DNA of 64,000 nucleotides from Nocardia altamirensis NBRC 108246 (GCF_001612685.1 NZ_BDAY01000056.1:18072-82071); one strand, 5' to 3'. Positions 17,744 through 26,992 are shown, counted from the stretch's first letter. The notes: a model not told the origin generated them from the letters alone. Numbers and translations: made by a program.

Positions 17744-18397
17744 ATGCGACTGTTCCTGTCCAGCTACCGGTTCGGTGCGCACTACGACCGGCTCGCCGCG
17801 CTCGTCGGCGCGCCGGGCCGGGTTGCGCTGATCCCCAACGCCTGTGACGCATGGCCCGACATGTGGGCGGCCGCGGTCACCAGCGACGTCGTGCCGCTGC
17901 GCAGGCTCGGCTACACGCCGGAGACGATCGACCTGCGCGACTTCGTCGATCAGCCAGCGGAATTGGCGAAGACGCTGGCCGCCTTCCCACTGATCTGGGT
18001 GCGCGGCGGCAACACCTTCGTGCTGCGCGCCCAATTCGCCCGCAGCGGCGCCGATCTCGTGCTGCCGAGGCTGCTGGCCGACGATGCGCTGGTATACGCC
18101 GGATACAGCGCGGGAGCCTGCCTGCTGACGCCGGATCTGCACGGACTGGAAGTCGCGGACGATCCCGGCGAGGTGCGCCCCGCCTGCGGTATCGAACCGC
18201 AGTGGGACGGACTGGGATTGGTCGATCATCGGATCGTGCCGCACATCGACTCGCCGACCGATCCCGATGGCGACTGCGTCAAGATCGCCGCACGCTTTCG
18301 GGCCGATGGCGTCGCGCACTGGGCGCTCACCGACGATGACGTGGTGGTCGTCGACGGTGACCGCACCGAGCTGCTGATCAGTCCAGCGGGGTCATGA
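17744..18397 (+). CDS. Peptidase E-like (S51) / class I glutamine-amidotransferase-fold protein
   Basis: 217-aa protein of the S51 fold. Nucleophile elbow YSAGACLL with Ser in GYSAGA, preceded by IWVRGGNTFVLRAQF (the GGN motif of the family) and followed by GLGLVDHRIVPHIDSP with the conserved His. Peptidase E cleaves Asp-X dipeptides; distant members are uncharacterised. Third gene of the HIT operon. Confidence 0.85.
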   Translation: MRLFLSSYRFGAHYDRLAALVGAPGRVALIPNACDAWPDMWAAAVTSDVVPLRRLGYTPETIDLRDFVDQPAELAKTLAAFPLIWVRGGNTFVLRAQFARSGADLVLPRLLADDALVYAGYSAGACLLTPDLHGLEVADDPGEVRPACGIEPQWDGLGLVDHRIVPHIDSPTDPDGDCVKIAARFRADGVAHWALTDDDVVVVDGDRTELLISPAGS

Positions 18398-18467
18398 ACG
18401 ACCACAGCCGCTGCTCTAGGTCCTTGACGTTGCCGTTGGTGTCCGCCACACCGGTGACGCAAGGAGC

Positions 18468-19019
18468 TCATGTCGTGTGAGGTGCAAGTTCCTTCGTCAC
18501 GGCGCCGCGGAACACGACCCAGCGCATCGCGCTGTACATGTAGACAGCTTCGCACGCACCCGCCAGCAGCCGGGACACGTGGTACTGGAGACCGAGCGCG
18601 GCGAGGCCGCTGCCGACACCGAGAATGAACGCGACGTAGTTGATCGCGACGACCACCGCGTAGATGACGGCCTGCTTACCGACCGGCGCGTGCGAGTGGA
18701 AGTTGAAGGTGCGGTTGAGCACGAAACTCAAGCCGAACGCGCACACGTAGGCGATGGTGACCGAGAGCCACACCGGCAGCCCGAACAGCCCGTGGAACAT
18801 GGTGAGCAGCAGCAGGTCGACGCCGAACGTGAAGCTGTTGATCAGCGCGAAGCCGAGGAAGGTCGGCGGAACAAGACGACTCAATCCCCACGGCAGGCGG
18901 GCGATCACGGCCTCGCACCATCGGGTGAACCGGTCCGCGATGGTGTCGGTGGTCCTCGCCAGCTCGTGCACGCCGCCAGCCTGCCAGCGGTAGGTGTCCG
19001 TCAGATGATCAGTCGGCAA
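18468..19019 (-). CDS. GtrA-family membrane protein
   Basis: 183-aa protein with four predicted TM helices and the GtrA features FLGFALINSFTFGVDLLLL, YVCAFGLSFVLNRTFNF and a C-terminal RWVVFRG. GtrA proteins are thought to move lipid-linked (polyprenyl-phosphate) sugars or help cell-wall glycan assembly. Nine bp downstream of a small hypothetical gene on the same strand. A second GtrA gene is at 31949. Confidence 0.85.
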   Translation of the reverse strand: MPTDHLTDTYRWQAGGVHELARTTDTIADRFTRWCEAVIARLPWGLSRLVPPTFLGFALINSFTFGVDLLLLTMFHGLFGLPVWLSVTIAYVCAFGLSFVLNRTFNFHSHAPVGKQAVIYAVVVAINYVAFILGVGSGLAALGLQYHVSRLLAGACEAVYMYSAMRWVVFRGAVTKELAPHTT

Positions 19020-19028
19020 ACCAGCAGT

Positions 19029-19349
19029 TCAGCTGATCTGAGCCGCAGAGCTTCCTGCGGCGCCGTTGTCGAGTTCGGCCCACGCGGTCAGACAGCGCCG
19101 CCTTGTCACGTCGTCGGCGTCCGCGAGCAGGGCGTCGAGCAGCTGACTCGGGTCACGACGCCACTGGTCGGTGAGTTCGGCGAGTACTTCCTTGCCGAAG
19201 ACTCCGGACCGGTCCAGCGCGGTGCGCCATTCGTCGTGCTCGCCGCGGTGCACGCGACGCAGCGCTTCGAGATCGATGCCACCCTCGACGAATTCGCTGG
19301 AGAACATCGCGGAAACGAGCTCCCGGCGACCTCGCGGTTCGTCCTGCAT
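19029..19349 (-). CDS. Hypothetical small hydrophilic protein
   Basis: 106-aa predicted soluble, acidic, helical protein with no family I recognise. It contains AELTDQWRRDPSQLLDALLADADDVTRRRCLTAW. ATG at 19349, ending 9 bp before the GtrA start, so probably co-transcribed. Reality is supported by the tight spacing and ordinary codon use rather than homology. Confidence 0.5.
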   Translation of the reverse strand: MQDEPRGRRELVSAMFSSEFVEGGIDLEALRRVHRGEHDEWRTALDRSGVFGKEVLAELTDQWRRDPSQLLDALLADADDVTRRRCLTAWAELDNGAAGSSAAQIS

Positions 19350-19563
19350 CCGATCAATCCCTCCGAGTTGTGTTGCGTTGCCACCCTGTGCGCGATGCGC
19401 ACGCCCCTCCCGGCATTCTTGCCTCGAACGGCCATGAGCACCACTGTGGCAGGCGACCTCACATCGTGATCACCAGGGAAAGTTAGACTCTGACGACTGA
19501 TTTCGGCCAGCACCACTGTCCCAGTGCCTGGTCTGGCCTGAAACTCGGAGAGGTGGGCGAGCT

Positions 19564-20922
19564 GTGGACTTCCATGACCTGATCGACGGACTATCCGACG
19601 GGGCGGTGGTGACCGACCCCGACCTGCTCGCGAGCTACCGGCAGGACTGGGCGCGGGATCCCGACGCAGGCACTCCGCTCGCTGTCGTGCGCGCCACCAG
19701 CACCGATGACGTCGCACGCACGCTGAAGTGGGCGCACGACAGGCGGATTCCCGTGGTGCCGCGCGGTGCAGGGTCCGGGCTGTCCGGCGGCGCCACCGCC
19801 GTCGACGGCGGGCTGGTGCTGTGCACCGAGCGGATGCGCGCGATCACTGTCGACCCGGTCACCCGGACCGCGGTCGCGCAGCCCGGCTTGCTGAACGCGG
19901 AGGTCAAGAAGGCGGTCGCGGAACACGGCCTGTGGTATCCGCCGGACCCCTCGTCGTTCGAGATCTGCTCGATCGGCGGCAACGCCGCAACCAATGCGGG
20001 CGGGCTGTGCTGCGTGAAGTACGGCGTGACAACCGATTACGTGCTCGGCATGGAGGTGGTGCTCGCCGACGGCACCGTGGTCCGGCTCGGCGGACCACGA
20101 CTCAAGGATTCGGCCGGGCTGTCGCTGACCAAGCTTTTCGTCGGCAGCGAAGGCACTTTGGGCGTGATCACCGAGCTCACCCTGCGCCTGCTGCCCGCAC
20201 AGCCGCCGCAGCACACCGTCGTCGCGACCTTCGCGTCGCTGACCGACGCCACCGCCGCGATCCTCGCCATCACCGGCGAATTGCGGCCGTCCATGCTCGA
20301 ATTCATGGATTCGGTGTCGATCAACGCGGTCGAGGACGAGCTGCGGATGGGACTGGACCGCAAGGCCGCGGCGCTGCTGGTCGCGCGGTCGGACGCGCCT
20401 GGCGAGTTCGCCGGGCGCGAGGCCGCGATCATGGTCGCGGCCTGTGAGAAGGCCGGTGCGACAGAGGTTTTCCAGACCGCGGACGCCGAGGAGGGTGAAG
20501 CCTTCGCCGCCGCACGACGTTTCGCGATTCCGGCGGTGGAGAAGCTCGGCTCGTTGCTGCTCGAGGACGTCGGTGTCCCGCTGCCCCGGCTCGGCGACCT
20601 GGTCACCGGCGTCGCGGCGATCGCCGAGCACAATCAGGTGACCGTTTCGGTGATCGCGCACGCGGGCGACGGCAACACCCATCCGCTGATCGTGCACGAT
20701 CCGGCCGACGCGGCCATGACCGAACGGGCGCACCAAGCGTTCGGCGAGATCATGGATCTTGCCATCGCACTCGGCGGCACCATCACCGGCGAGCACGGCG
20801 TCGGGCGGCTCAAGAAGGCGTGGCTGCCCGACCAGCTCGGGCCCGACGTCATGGCGTTGACCCACCGCATCAAGGACGCGCTCGACCCGCACGGCATTCT
20901 CAATCCGGGTGCGGTGCTCTGA
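19564..20922 (+). CDS. FAD-binding oxidase, glycolate oxidase GlcD / D-lactate dehydrogenase type
   Basis: 452-aa protein of the vanillyl-alcohol-oxidase family. FAD-binding PCMH domain: VVPRGAGSGLSGGA, SIGGNAATNAGGLCCVKYG, VGSEGTLGVITELTLRL. C-terminal FAD-oxidase domain: SVIAHAGDGNTHPLI and the late GEHGVGRLKK, with metal or substrate-binding His residues. Such enzymes oxidise 2-hydroxyacids (glycolate, D-lactate, D-2-hydroxyglutarate). Single-gene form without GlcE/GlcF neighbours, closest in layout to D-lactate or D-2-hydroxyacid dehydrogenases. GTG start at 19564. Confidence 0.88.
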   Translation: MDFHDLIDGLSDGAVVTDPDLLASYRQDWARDPDAGTPLAVVRATSTDDVARTLKWAHDRRIPVVPRGAGSGLSGGATAVDGGLVLCTERMRAITVDPVTRTAVAQPGLLNAEVKKAVAEHGLWYPPDPSSFEICSIGGNAATNAGGLCCVKYGVTTDYVLGMEVVLADGTVVRLGGPRLKDSAGLSLTKLFVGSEGTLGVITELTLRLLPAQPPQHTVVATFASLTDATAAILAITGELRPSMLEFMDSVSINAVEDELRMGLDRKAAALLVARSDAPGEFAGREAAIMVAACEKAGATEVFQTADAEEGEAFAAARRFAIPAVEKLGSLLLEDVGVPLPRLGDLVTGVAAIAEHNQVTVSVIAHAGDGNTHPLIVHDPADAAMTERAHQAFGEIMDLAIALGGTITGEHGVGRLKKAWLPDQLGPDVMALTHRIKDALDPHGILNPGAVL

Positions 20923-20978
20923 CCCGCAGGCCGCCGTCCCCAGGAACATTCACTGCCGCGAAGGAGTTTCACCAGATC

Positions 20979-21266
20979 ATGACCACCAGACTCGAGCACA
21001 ACGTCGTCGACACTCGTTTCGAGATCTATCTCGACGACACCCTCGCCGGCTATGCCGACTACGCGGAACGGGACGATCCCAAGGTCCGCGACTTCCATCA
21101 CACGATGACGTTCCCCGAGTTCCGTGGGCGCGGGGTGGCTGCGCAGGTCGTCGAATACGCGCTGCAGGATTCGCGCGACGCAGGCTACGCCGTGATCCCG
21201 ACCTGCTGGTACGTCGAGAAGTACATCGCCGAGCACCGCGAGTATGCGGACCTGCTCGCCACCTAG
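20979..21266 (+). CDS. Small GNAT-type N-acetyltransferase (YjdJ/GTLF3B-like)
   Basis: 95-aa compact acetyltransferase of the short GNAT group (GNAT_acetyltr_2). It contains FEIYLDDTLAGYADYAER, the acetyl-CoA loop FHHTMTFPEFRGRGVAAQVV (RGRGVA) and PTCWYVEKYIAEHREYADL at the C-terminus, all hallmarks of this family. Target unknown. ATG at 20979 has AAGGAG about 11 bp upstream. Confidence 0.88.
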   Translation: MTTRLEHNVVDTRFEIYLDDTLAGYADYAERDDPKVRDFHHTMTFPEFRGRGVAAQVVEYALQDSRDAGYAVIPTCWYVEKYIAEHREYADLLAT

Positions 21267-21351
21267 GAGCTCCCCGGCCCGCAGCAGCGGCACTGAGGGC
21301 AGGTACCCGACGAGCTCCCGGCGGGACGCGCCTCTCGTCTAGGTTTGCAGT

Positions 21352-22005
21352 GTGACGCGGTCGCGAAGTGGTTCAGGGCGACCGATGGGTCGGCCGGTGG
21401 ATCCCGAGCTCGCCGTGCGGCGGCGGGCGGCGCTGGTGGCGGCCGCCTATCAGGTGTTCGGTGAGGTGGGCTACCACGCCGCAGGCATCACCGAGATCAC
21501 CAAGCGGGCCGGACTCGGCCGCGGGACGTTCTACATCTATTTCGAGAGCAAGCGCGCGATGCTGGACGCGGTCTTCGACGACGTCTTCGCCAGGCTGCTC
21601 GACACGGTGGTCGACGTGGTGGGGTCGACGCCGATGACGTCGTGGGCGGACGCCGAGCGGCGGTTGCGGGCGATCACCGAACGGATGTTCGCGTTGTTCG
21701 ACGAAAATCCGGGTATGACCACGATTTTCGCGCGGGACGGGCTGATCGATCAGGAGATCAGCGCGCGGGTTTTCGGGATGCTCAGTGCGCTAGAGCTTTC
21801 GATGGTGAGCACGTTCGAGGAAGCCGTTCGCACCGGCGTGGTGCATCGGGATATCGATCCGGAATTCGCGGCGATCGCGATGGTCGGGTTGCCGCTCGGG
21901 GTGTTGCAGCACGAGTTGCGGGAGCCGATGAGCGCGCCGCGGCGAACGGCGTTGGTGGACTTCATGATCAATACGCTCGGCGCGTCGCTGCGGCCGACAC
22001 GCTGA
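21352..22005 (+). CDS. TetR/AcrR-family regulator
   Basis: 217-aa repressor with the N-terminal HTH AAYQVFGEVGYHAAGITEITKRAGLGRGTFYIYF and a divergent C-terminal ligand domain. GTG start at 21352. It precedes the flavin monooxygenase on the same strand by 187 bp and may regulate it; the gap carries two copies of CATAAAAGT (22066-22074 and 22131-22139). Confidence 0.85.
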   Translation: MTRSRSGSGRPMGRPVDPELAVRRRAALVAAAYQVFGEVGYHAAGITEITKRAGLGRGTFYIYFESKRAMLDAVFDDVFARLLDTVVDVVGSTPMTSWADAERRLRAITERMFALFDENPGMTTIFARDGLIDQEISARVFGMLSALELSMVSTFEEAVRTGVVHRDIDPEFAAIAMVGLPLGVLQHELREPMSAPRRTALVDFMINTLGASLRPTR

Positions 22006-22192
22006 GGAACGGCTGCCCGGCATCTGGTCGAAAGTTGCTGGCCAGCACCTTCATGAACGGCGGACCATAAAAGTAGCGCAGATCTGTTCACCGCCCGCTC
22101 GAGCGGCACATACTTACCTGGTCGATGGTTCATAAAAGTCGACTCCGGCGCCGATCTACCGCCGGGAGCTGGTAACACCGGGGGGATTCACC

Positions 22193-23770
22193 ATGGCAGA
22201 CAAGCCAGACCACGAGATCGTTATCATCGGCGCAGGGCTGTCCGGACTCGGCGCGGCCATGAAGCTGACGCGAGCAGGCATCAAGGACTTCGTGATCCTC
22301 GAACGCGGCGGCGATGTCGGCGGAACCTGGCGGGACAACACCTATCCCGGCGTCGCGGTAGACGCGCCCTCGTTCTCGTACCAGTACCCGTTCGAGCTCA
22401 ATCCCGAATGGACCAGCGTGTTTCCGAGCGGGGCCGAGGTCAAGGCGTACATCGACGGCCTCGTCGAAAAGTACCGACTTCGGGCGCACCTCCGGCTGAA
22501 TACCGAGGTGACCCAACCCATCTGGGATGAGGAAGCACATCTGTGGCGGTGCGAACTCGGATCGACGGTGTGTACTGCGCGATTCGTCATCGCCGCATTC
22601 GGCGTGTTCACCCAACCGAAACTGCCCGATATCCCCGGGCTTGACGAATTCACCGGCACGGCAATGCATACCGCACGCTGGGACCATGCGTGCGAGATCG
22701 CGGGCAAACGCGTCGCGGTGATCGGCACCGGCGACAGCGCCATTCAGATCATCCCGTCGATCGCACCGCTCGTCGACAAGCTCGACGTGTATCAGCGCAG
22801 GGCAATCTGGATCCTGCCGCGCCCCAATCACTCACTGCGGCAGGCACATGCACTGTTTCGCCGATGGCCGATCGTGCACCGCGCGATTCGGCTGGCGGTC
22901 AGCGCGGTGCTCGACACCGTGATGTTCCTCGGCGTCCTCCGGTATCGGCAATTGCCGTTCATCGTGCGCATGGGTGAATCGCTGGCCAAGTCACACCTGC
23001 GATCCCAAGTCACTGATCCGGTGACCCGTGATCGACTGACTCCGCGATATCGACTGGGCTGCAAGGTTCCCGGCCTCTCGAACACCTACCTGCCCACCTT
23101 CAATCGCACCAACACCGAGCTGGTGACCGAGGGCATCGAACGCATCACCGCGACCGGCATCCGCACCAGGGACGGCGTGCATCGCGAGGCCGATGTGCTC
23201 GTGCTGGCCACCGGGTTCCTGTTCGCCGAGCCGGACAACGCACCGCCGATCCCCGTGCACGGCCGCGACGGTCTCGACCTGCGCGTATTCTGGGCCGAAC
23301 AGCGCAAGCAGGCCTACGAGAGCGTGTCGGTTCCCAAGCTGCCCAACGCTTTCCTCATCCTCGGCCCCTACTCGCTGACCACGGGCTCGTGGATGCCGAT
23401 GATCGAAACCTCGACCCAGCACGCGATTCGGGTGATCCAGGAGGCACGCACCCGCGGCGCGACCCACGTCGAAATCCGCCAGGAACCGCACGACGCCTTC
23501 TTCCGCGACATCCGCGCCCGCATGGCCGACACTCCCCTTACTCCCGCCACCTGCGGCAGCGCCAACAGCTACTTCTTCGACGCACACGGCGACGCCACCG
23601 CGATCCGGCCCGCCACCTATCTCGAAACATATTGGCGTAGTCGGCATTTCGATCTGAACCACTACCGATATCGGACCGACGCCTACCACGAGGACAGTGC
23701 GAACCACCGTCGATACATTTCCCTAGAAATGTCCCATTTACCCCTCCCGCTGTGGCGTAGACAGCATTAG
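22193..23770 (+). CDS. Flavin-containing / Baeyer-Villiger-type monooxygenase
   Basis: 525-aa class B flavoprotein monooxygenase. FAD motif VIIGAGLSGLGAAMKL at about 10-25, the GGTWRDNTYPGVAVDAPS segment, the BVMO fingerprint-like FTGTAMHTARWDH, and a second NADPH Rossmann motif VAVIGTGDSAIQI. These enzymes insert oxygen into ketones or oxidise heteroatoms using NADPH and O2. The fingerprint deviates from strict FxGxxxHxxxW(P/D) only slightly. Followed after 9 bp by the SCO6745-like gene. Confidence 0.88.
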   Translation: MADKPDHEIVIIGAGLSGLGAAMKLTRAGIKDFVILERGGDVGGTWRDNTYPGVAVDAPSFSYQYPFELNPEWTSVFPSGAEVKAYIDGLVEKYRLRAHLRLNTEVTQPIWDEEAHLWRCELGSTVCTARFVIAAFGVFTQPKLPDIPGLDEFTGTAMHTARWDHACEIAGKRVAVIGTGDSAIQIIPSIAPLVDKLDVYQRRAIWILPRPNHSLRQAHALFRRWPIVHRAIRLAVSAVLDTVMFLGVLRYRQLPFIVRMGESLAKSHLRSQVTDPVTRDRLTPRYRLGCKVPGLSNTYLPTFNRTNTELVTEGIERITATGIRTRDGVHREADVLVLATGFLFAEPDNAPPIPVHGRDGLDLRVFWAEQRKQAYESVSVPKLPNAFLILGPYSLTTGSWMPMIETSTQHAIRVIQEARTRGATHVEIRQEPHDAFFRDIRARMADTPLTPATCGSANSYFFDAHGDATAIRPATYLETYWRSRHFDLNHYRYRTDAYHEDSANHRRYISLEMSHLPLPLWRRQH

Positions 23771-23779
23771 GGTCGAGGC

Positions 23780-24643
23780 ATGGATACCACCAGCGCCGGT
23801 CGGTGTGCGCGAGCAACGGACCTCATCCACTCGATGACGTATTTCGCCCCCGAAACGGAGCAGCACCTCACCGAAGCAGGTCTGCGACCAGGCCGGATGT
23901 GCTATTTCGCCGGCCGCGCTGCCCCGATGGGCGCGGTGGGCCCCGGCGTCGTTGCCGCCACCTTCTTCAACTTCAACCCCGAGCTCGTCGCCCGTCACAT
24001 TCCGAGGGCATGGACCCTCGCCACTCCCGAAGCAGTAGTCGAGGCCCGGTTTGCGTCCGTAGACGCGGCGCTGCGCCGCCTACTCGGCGACGAGCTGGCC
24101 ACCTCCGCGGTGATCGCCGAGGCCGCCGAGCTGGCCCGCACGGCAGCCATGGGCTGCACCGTCGAGGGCAGGCCGCTCTACGCCGCGCACGCCGACCTCG
24201 ACTGGCCGACCGAACCGCTGCTCGTGCTGTGGCACGCAATCACCCTGCTCCGCGAGTATCGCGGTGACGGCCACATCGCGGCCCTGCTTGCCGCCGACCT
24301 CAGCGGTCCCGAAGCCCTTGTCACCCACACCGCGAGCGGTCGCGGCTTCACGCCAGCCGCCGCCCAGCTGACCCGCGGCTGGAGCCCGGAGCAGTGGGCC
24401 GACACCGAGAACGCCCTGCGCGAGCGCGGTCTGCTCACCGAAGACGGTGCACTCACCGACGCAGGCACCAAGCTGCGCACCGAACTGGAAACCGAAACCA
24501 ACCTGATGGGTCTTGCCCCTTGGGCCGTCCTCGGCGACGAACGCACGCACCGGCTCACCGAGATCGGCAAAACCCTCTCCGCGACACTTCTTGCGGCAGG
24601 TGCACTCCCTGCCAACACCTTTACCGCGGGCTCAAAAAGCTGA
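23780..24643 (+). CDS. SCO6745-family protein (helix-turn-helix-like, function unknown)
   Basis: 287-aa actinobacterial protein of the SCO6745 group: N-terminal ARATDLIHSMTYFAPE, the FNFNPELVARHIPRAW region, and a C-terminal winged-helix-like part (WADTENALRERGLLTEDGALTDAGTKLR). The family is common in Streptomyces and Nocardia and uncharacterised. Nine bp after the monooxygenase, so probably co-expressed. Confidence 0.78.
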   Translation: MDTTSAGRCARATDLIHSMTYFAPETEQHLTEAGLRPGRMCYFAGRAAPMGAVGPGVVAATFFNFNPELVARHIPRAWTLATPEAVVEARFASVDAALRRLLGDELATSAVIAEAAELARTAAMGCTVEGRPLYAAHADLDWPTEPLLVLWHAITLLREYRGDGHIAALLAADLSGPEALVTHTASGRGFTPAAAQLTRGWSPEQWADTENALRERGLLTEDGALTDAGTKLRTELETETNLMGLAPWAVLGDERTHRLTEIGKTLSATLLAAGALPANTFTAGSKS

Positions 24644-24716
24644 CGCGCGTTGCTACTTCACCAACGCATCCAGCGCCGCGATTGCCGGGCGGCGGGCTAG
24701 CGGCACCCCAAGTCCG

Positions 24717-25325
24717 TCACCCTCGTGCTGCTGCGCCACGTTGCCGCACCAGAGGCAAGTAGACCTCGTCGACAATCTCGATGAGGACGTCGTCGGGCGC
24801 GATGGGGACGCCGCGGAGGACGAATTCGTTGCGCAACAAGTCGATTGCGACAGTGGCGACCCGCGGGTGCAGGGCTTCGGGGGCGGCTTCACCGCGGGCA
24901 ACGGCGCGACCGAGCAGGGTCAGCCATTGGGCCGTCATGGTGTCGGTGGATTGTTCCGGCAGTTGCGCGAGCAGGTCGGCGGCGTTACCTGCGGCCGCGA
25001 GCAGGTCACGCAGGATCGCGCCGTGCGGCGAACTCCAGTGGCGGTTCGCGCGCCGCAGCAACTCCAGGACGTCGTCGCGGAGGGCGCCGGTGTCGGGAGG
25101 TTGGACAGTCGTGGCCAGTTGCCGATATGCGGCAACGCCGAGGGCGAGACGGTTCGGCCAGCGGCGGTAAATGGCGTTCTTGTTGGTGCCCGCGCGGGCA
25201 GCGACCTTGTCCATGGTCAGCGCGGCGTATCCGGATTCGGTGAGCTCCGCGGCGGCGGCGTGCAGGATGGCCTCCGCCAAGGCGGTGCCGCGCCGCCGTG
25301 TCCGGGTGTCGCCGGACTGTTCCAT
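24717..25325 (-). CDS. TetR/AcrR-family repressor of the adjacent glycoside-hydrolase-like gene
   Basis: 202-aa TetR regulator with the HTH LTMDKVAARAGTNKNAIYRRW near residues 39-59 and a TetR_C-type second domain. The start at 25325 is followed by a hydrophilic head (MEQSGDTRTRRRG). Divergent from the gene at 25447 across a 29-bp perfect palindrome, so autoregulation and repression of that gene are likely. Confidence 0.87.
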   Translation of the reverse strand: MEQSGDTRTRRRGTALAEAILHAAAAELTESGYAALTMDKVAARAGTNKNAIYRRWPNRLALGVAAYRQLATTVQPPDTGALRDDVLELLRRANRHWSSPHGAILRDLLAAAGNAADLLAQLPEQSTDTMTAQWLTLLGRAVARGEAAPEALHPRVATVAIDLLRNEFVLRGVPIAPDDVLIEIVDEVYLPLVRQRGAAARG

Positions 25326-25401
25326 CCAAATCCTCCTTGCCACTACGTCTGATGTGGTCGAAAGTACCCTAACCCGAGGGGCTTCTACCAAGCTTGTCCT
25401 T

Positions 25402-25430
25402 GATTTAAGGTACGTCCAGTACCTTAAATC
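25402..25430. promoter_or_regulatory. Palindromic TetR operator
   Basis: Perfect 12-bp arms GATTTAAGGTAC (25402-25413) and GTACCTTAAATC (25419-25430) around a 5-bp spacer, 16 bp upstream of the ATG at 25447 and 77 bp from the tetR start. A partial copy (AAAGTACCCTAA) lies at about 25361-25372. The site overlaps where the promoter of the 25447 gene must be. Confidence 0.8.
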
Positions 25431-25446
25431 GAGCAAAGGTGGAACC

Positions 25447-26454
25447 ATGCGCGCAAAAGGCATCAGCTACGACACCGGCTTTCTGCACAACGGAAGGCTC
25501 TCACGCACGAACTTCGACCCCAAGCTGGTCGAGCACGAACTACGCGTCATCCGCGACGAACTGCATTGCACCGCCGTTCGCGTGATCGGCGGCGATCCGG
25601 ATCGGCTGGAACTCGCGGCCACGTGCGCGGCCGCCCTCGGCCTGGAGGTCTGGTTCTCGCCGTATCCGCTTGGCCTGTCTACCGACGAAATGCTGTCGCT
25701 GTTCGCCGACTGCGCCGAGCGCGCGGAACGCGTTCGGCGGCAGGGCGCGGAGGTCGTGTTCGTCACCGGGGCCGAGTTGAGCCTGATGAACAACGGCTTC
25801 CTGCCGGGCGACAGCCACGACGAACGAATGGAGTTGCTCAGTCGACCGGAGCGACTACGCGAGCACCTCGGCGAGGCGAGCGCACGGGTCAACGAATTCC
25901 TCCGCAGTGCCGCAGCCGTGGTCCGCGAACGCTTCGGCGGCAAAATGACCTACGCCGCAATACCTTTCGAACAGATCGACTGGACGCTCTTCGACATCGT
26001 TTCCATGGATCTCTACCGATCGGCCGAGGTCGCCGATCGTTTCGCCGAAGGCGTGCGCACGCTCGTCGCACAGGGAAAGCCGGTCGCGATCACCGAGTTC
26101 GGCGCCGCCGGCTATCTCGGCGCAGGCGACCGCGGCGCACGTGGCCTGGAGGTCGTCGAGTACGACAAGGTCACCGGTGCACCACTGCGGTTGAACGACA
26201 ACTACGTTCGCGACGAAGCCGGACAGGCCAGCTACCTACGCGAGCTGCTCGAGCTCTTCGACACCGAAAACATCGACAGCACATTCGTCTTCACGTTCGC
26301 GCTCTACGACTACGTGCACCGCCCCGACGCCGCCCCCGAGGACGACCTCGACCTTGCCAGCTACGGCATCGTCAAAGTCTTCGCAGACCGCGACACCGGC
26401 CTGTCATGGGAACCCAAGCCCGCCTTCGCCGCCGTCGCCGCCCACTACGCCTAG
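25447..26454 (+). CDS. TIM-barrel glycoside-hydrolase-like protein (annotated elsewhere as abortive infection protein)
   Basis: 335-aa protein of the clan-A glycoside-hydrolase fold. The start MRAKGISYDTGFLHNGRLS fits a first barrel strand. Two acidic motifs match the retaining catalytic pair: GAELSLMNNG (possible acid/base) and the strand-7 type VAITEFGAAGY (possible nucleophile). Homologues I recall in Streptomyces carry the name abortive infection protein, without evidence known to me. No signal peptide, so cytoplasmic. Controlled by the divergent TetR through the palindrome just upstream. The enzyme activity and any phage role are both unproven. Confidence 0.7.
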   Translation: MRAKGISYDTGFLHNGRLSRTNFDPKLVEHELRVIRDELHCTAVRVIGGDPDRLELAATCAAALGLEVWFSPYPLGLSTDEMLSLFADCAERAERVRRQGAEVVFVTGAELSLMNNGFLPGDSHDERMELLSRPERLREHLGEASARVNEFLRSAAAVVRERFGGKMTYAAIPFEQIDWTLFDIVSMDLYRSAEVADRFAEGVRTLVAQGKPVAITEFGAAGYLGAGDRGARGLEVVEYDKVTGAPLRLNDNYVRDEAGQASYLRELLELFDTENIDSTFVFTFALYDYVHRPDAAPEDDLDLASYGIVKVFADRDTGLSWEPKPAFAAVAAHYA

Positions 26455-26478
26455 CAGGATGCCCTTCGCTGCCGACCC

Positions 26479-26550
26479 AACGACGAATGCCCACCGGATC
26501 TGTTGAGCCGGTGGGCATCTCGTCGACAAGAGGTCAGCGCAGCAGGGCGC
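26479..26550. repeat. Left copy of the fadE25 3'-end/terminator repeat
   Basis: 72 bp nearly identical to 26993-27063. It contains the hairpin ATGCCCACCGG...CCGGTGGGCAT and the last codons and stop of fadE25 in degenerate form. With the right copy it brackets a 514-bp unit. Confidence 0.8.
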
Positions 26551-26567
26551 TGGACAACGCCACCGGG

Positions 26568-26822
26568 TCAGTCCAGGTCGTTCCACACCGCGCCAATGCG
26601 TCGGCGGAGGTCCTTGATCGTATCTATCTGCCCCAGGCTGCTTGCGTATTCGTCGAGTTGGAACGTGAGTCGGATCGGATCTCCCCCGCGAAGGATTACC
26701 CCTTTGGCGCCGGCCACCACGTCATCGGGTGATGCACTACCGTTGCGGGCCGCGTGGTTCAGATAGGCCCGAACCATCGCCATGAACTCGTCACTCTGCA
26801 CGTCGCTACCTCGACTCTTCAT
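26568..26822 (-). CDS. Small hypothetical protein inside the duplicated segment
   Basis: 84 aa, MKSRGSDVQSDEFMAMVRAY at the start, then YLNHAARNGSASPDDVVAGA and TFQLDEYASSLGQIDTIKDL. Hydrophilic and helical, with plausible amphipathic pattern, and no family I recognise. The frame is open far upstream but that part is basic shadow sequence; the ATG at 26822 is where protein-like composition begins. It is the only candidate gene between the two repeat copies. Confidence 0.45.
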   Translation of the reverse strand: MKSRGSDVQSDEFMAMVRAYLNHAARNGSASPDDVVAGAKGVILRGGDPIRLTFQLDEYASSLGQIDTIKDLRRRIGAVWNDLD

Positions 26823-26992
26823 GTCCGGCTCGATAGTTCGGCAATCAGCGTTTGCCTTGAACCGACGATATCGAGAGTCGGGGTCCGCCGTTGTCGTCCG
26901 TTTGACCGACCTTCTGCTCTGAAGGCAGATTCGGTTCGGCCAGTGGGGACAGCAGCACGAGCGGATCGACCGGGCGTACCAGTCCCTCGCAG

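Noticed and set aside
24653..24716. Short protein-like stretch in another frame after the TetR stop
   Set aside because: Reads GDGLGVPLARRPAIAALDAL in the minus strand but has no start of its own and no recognised parent; could be chance.
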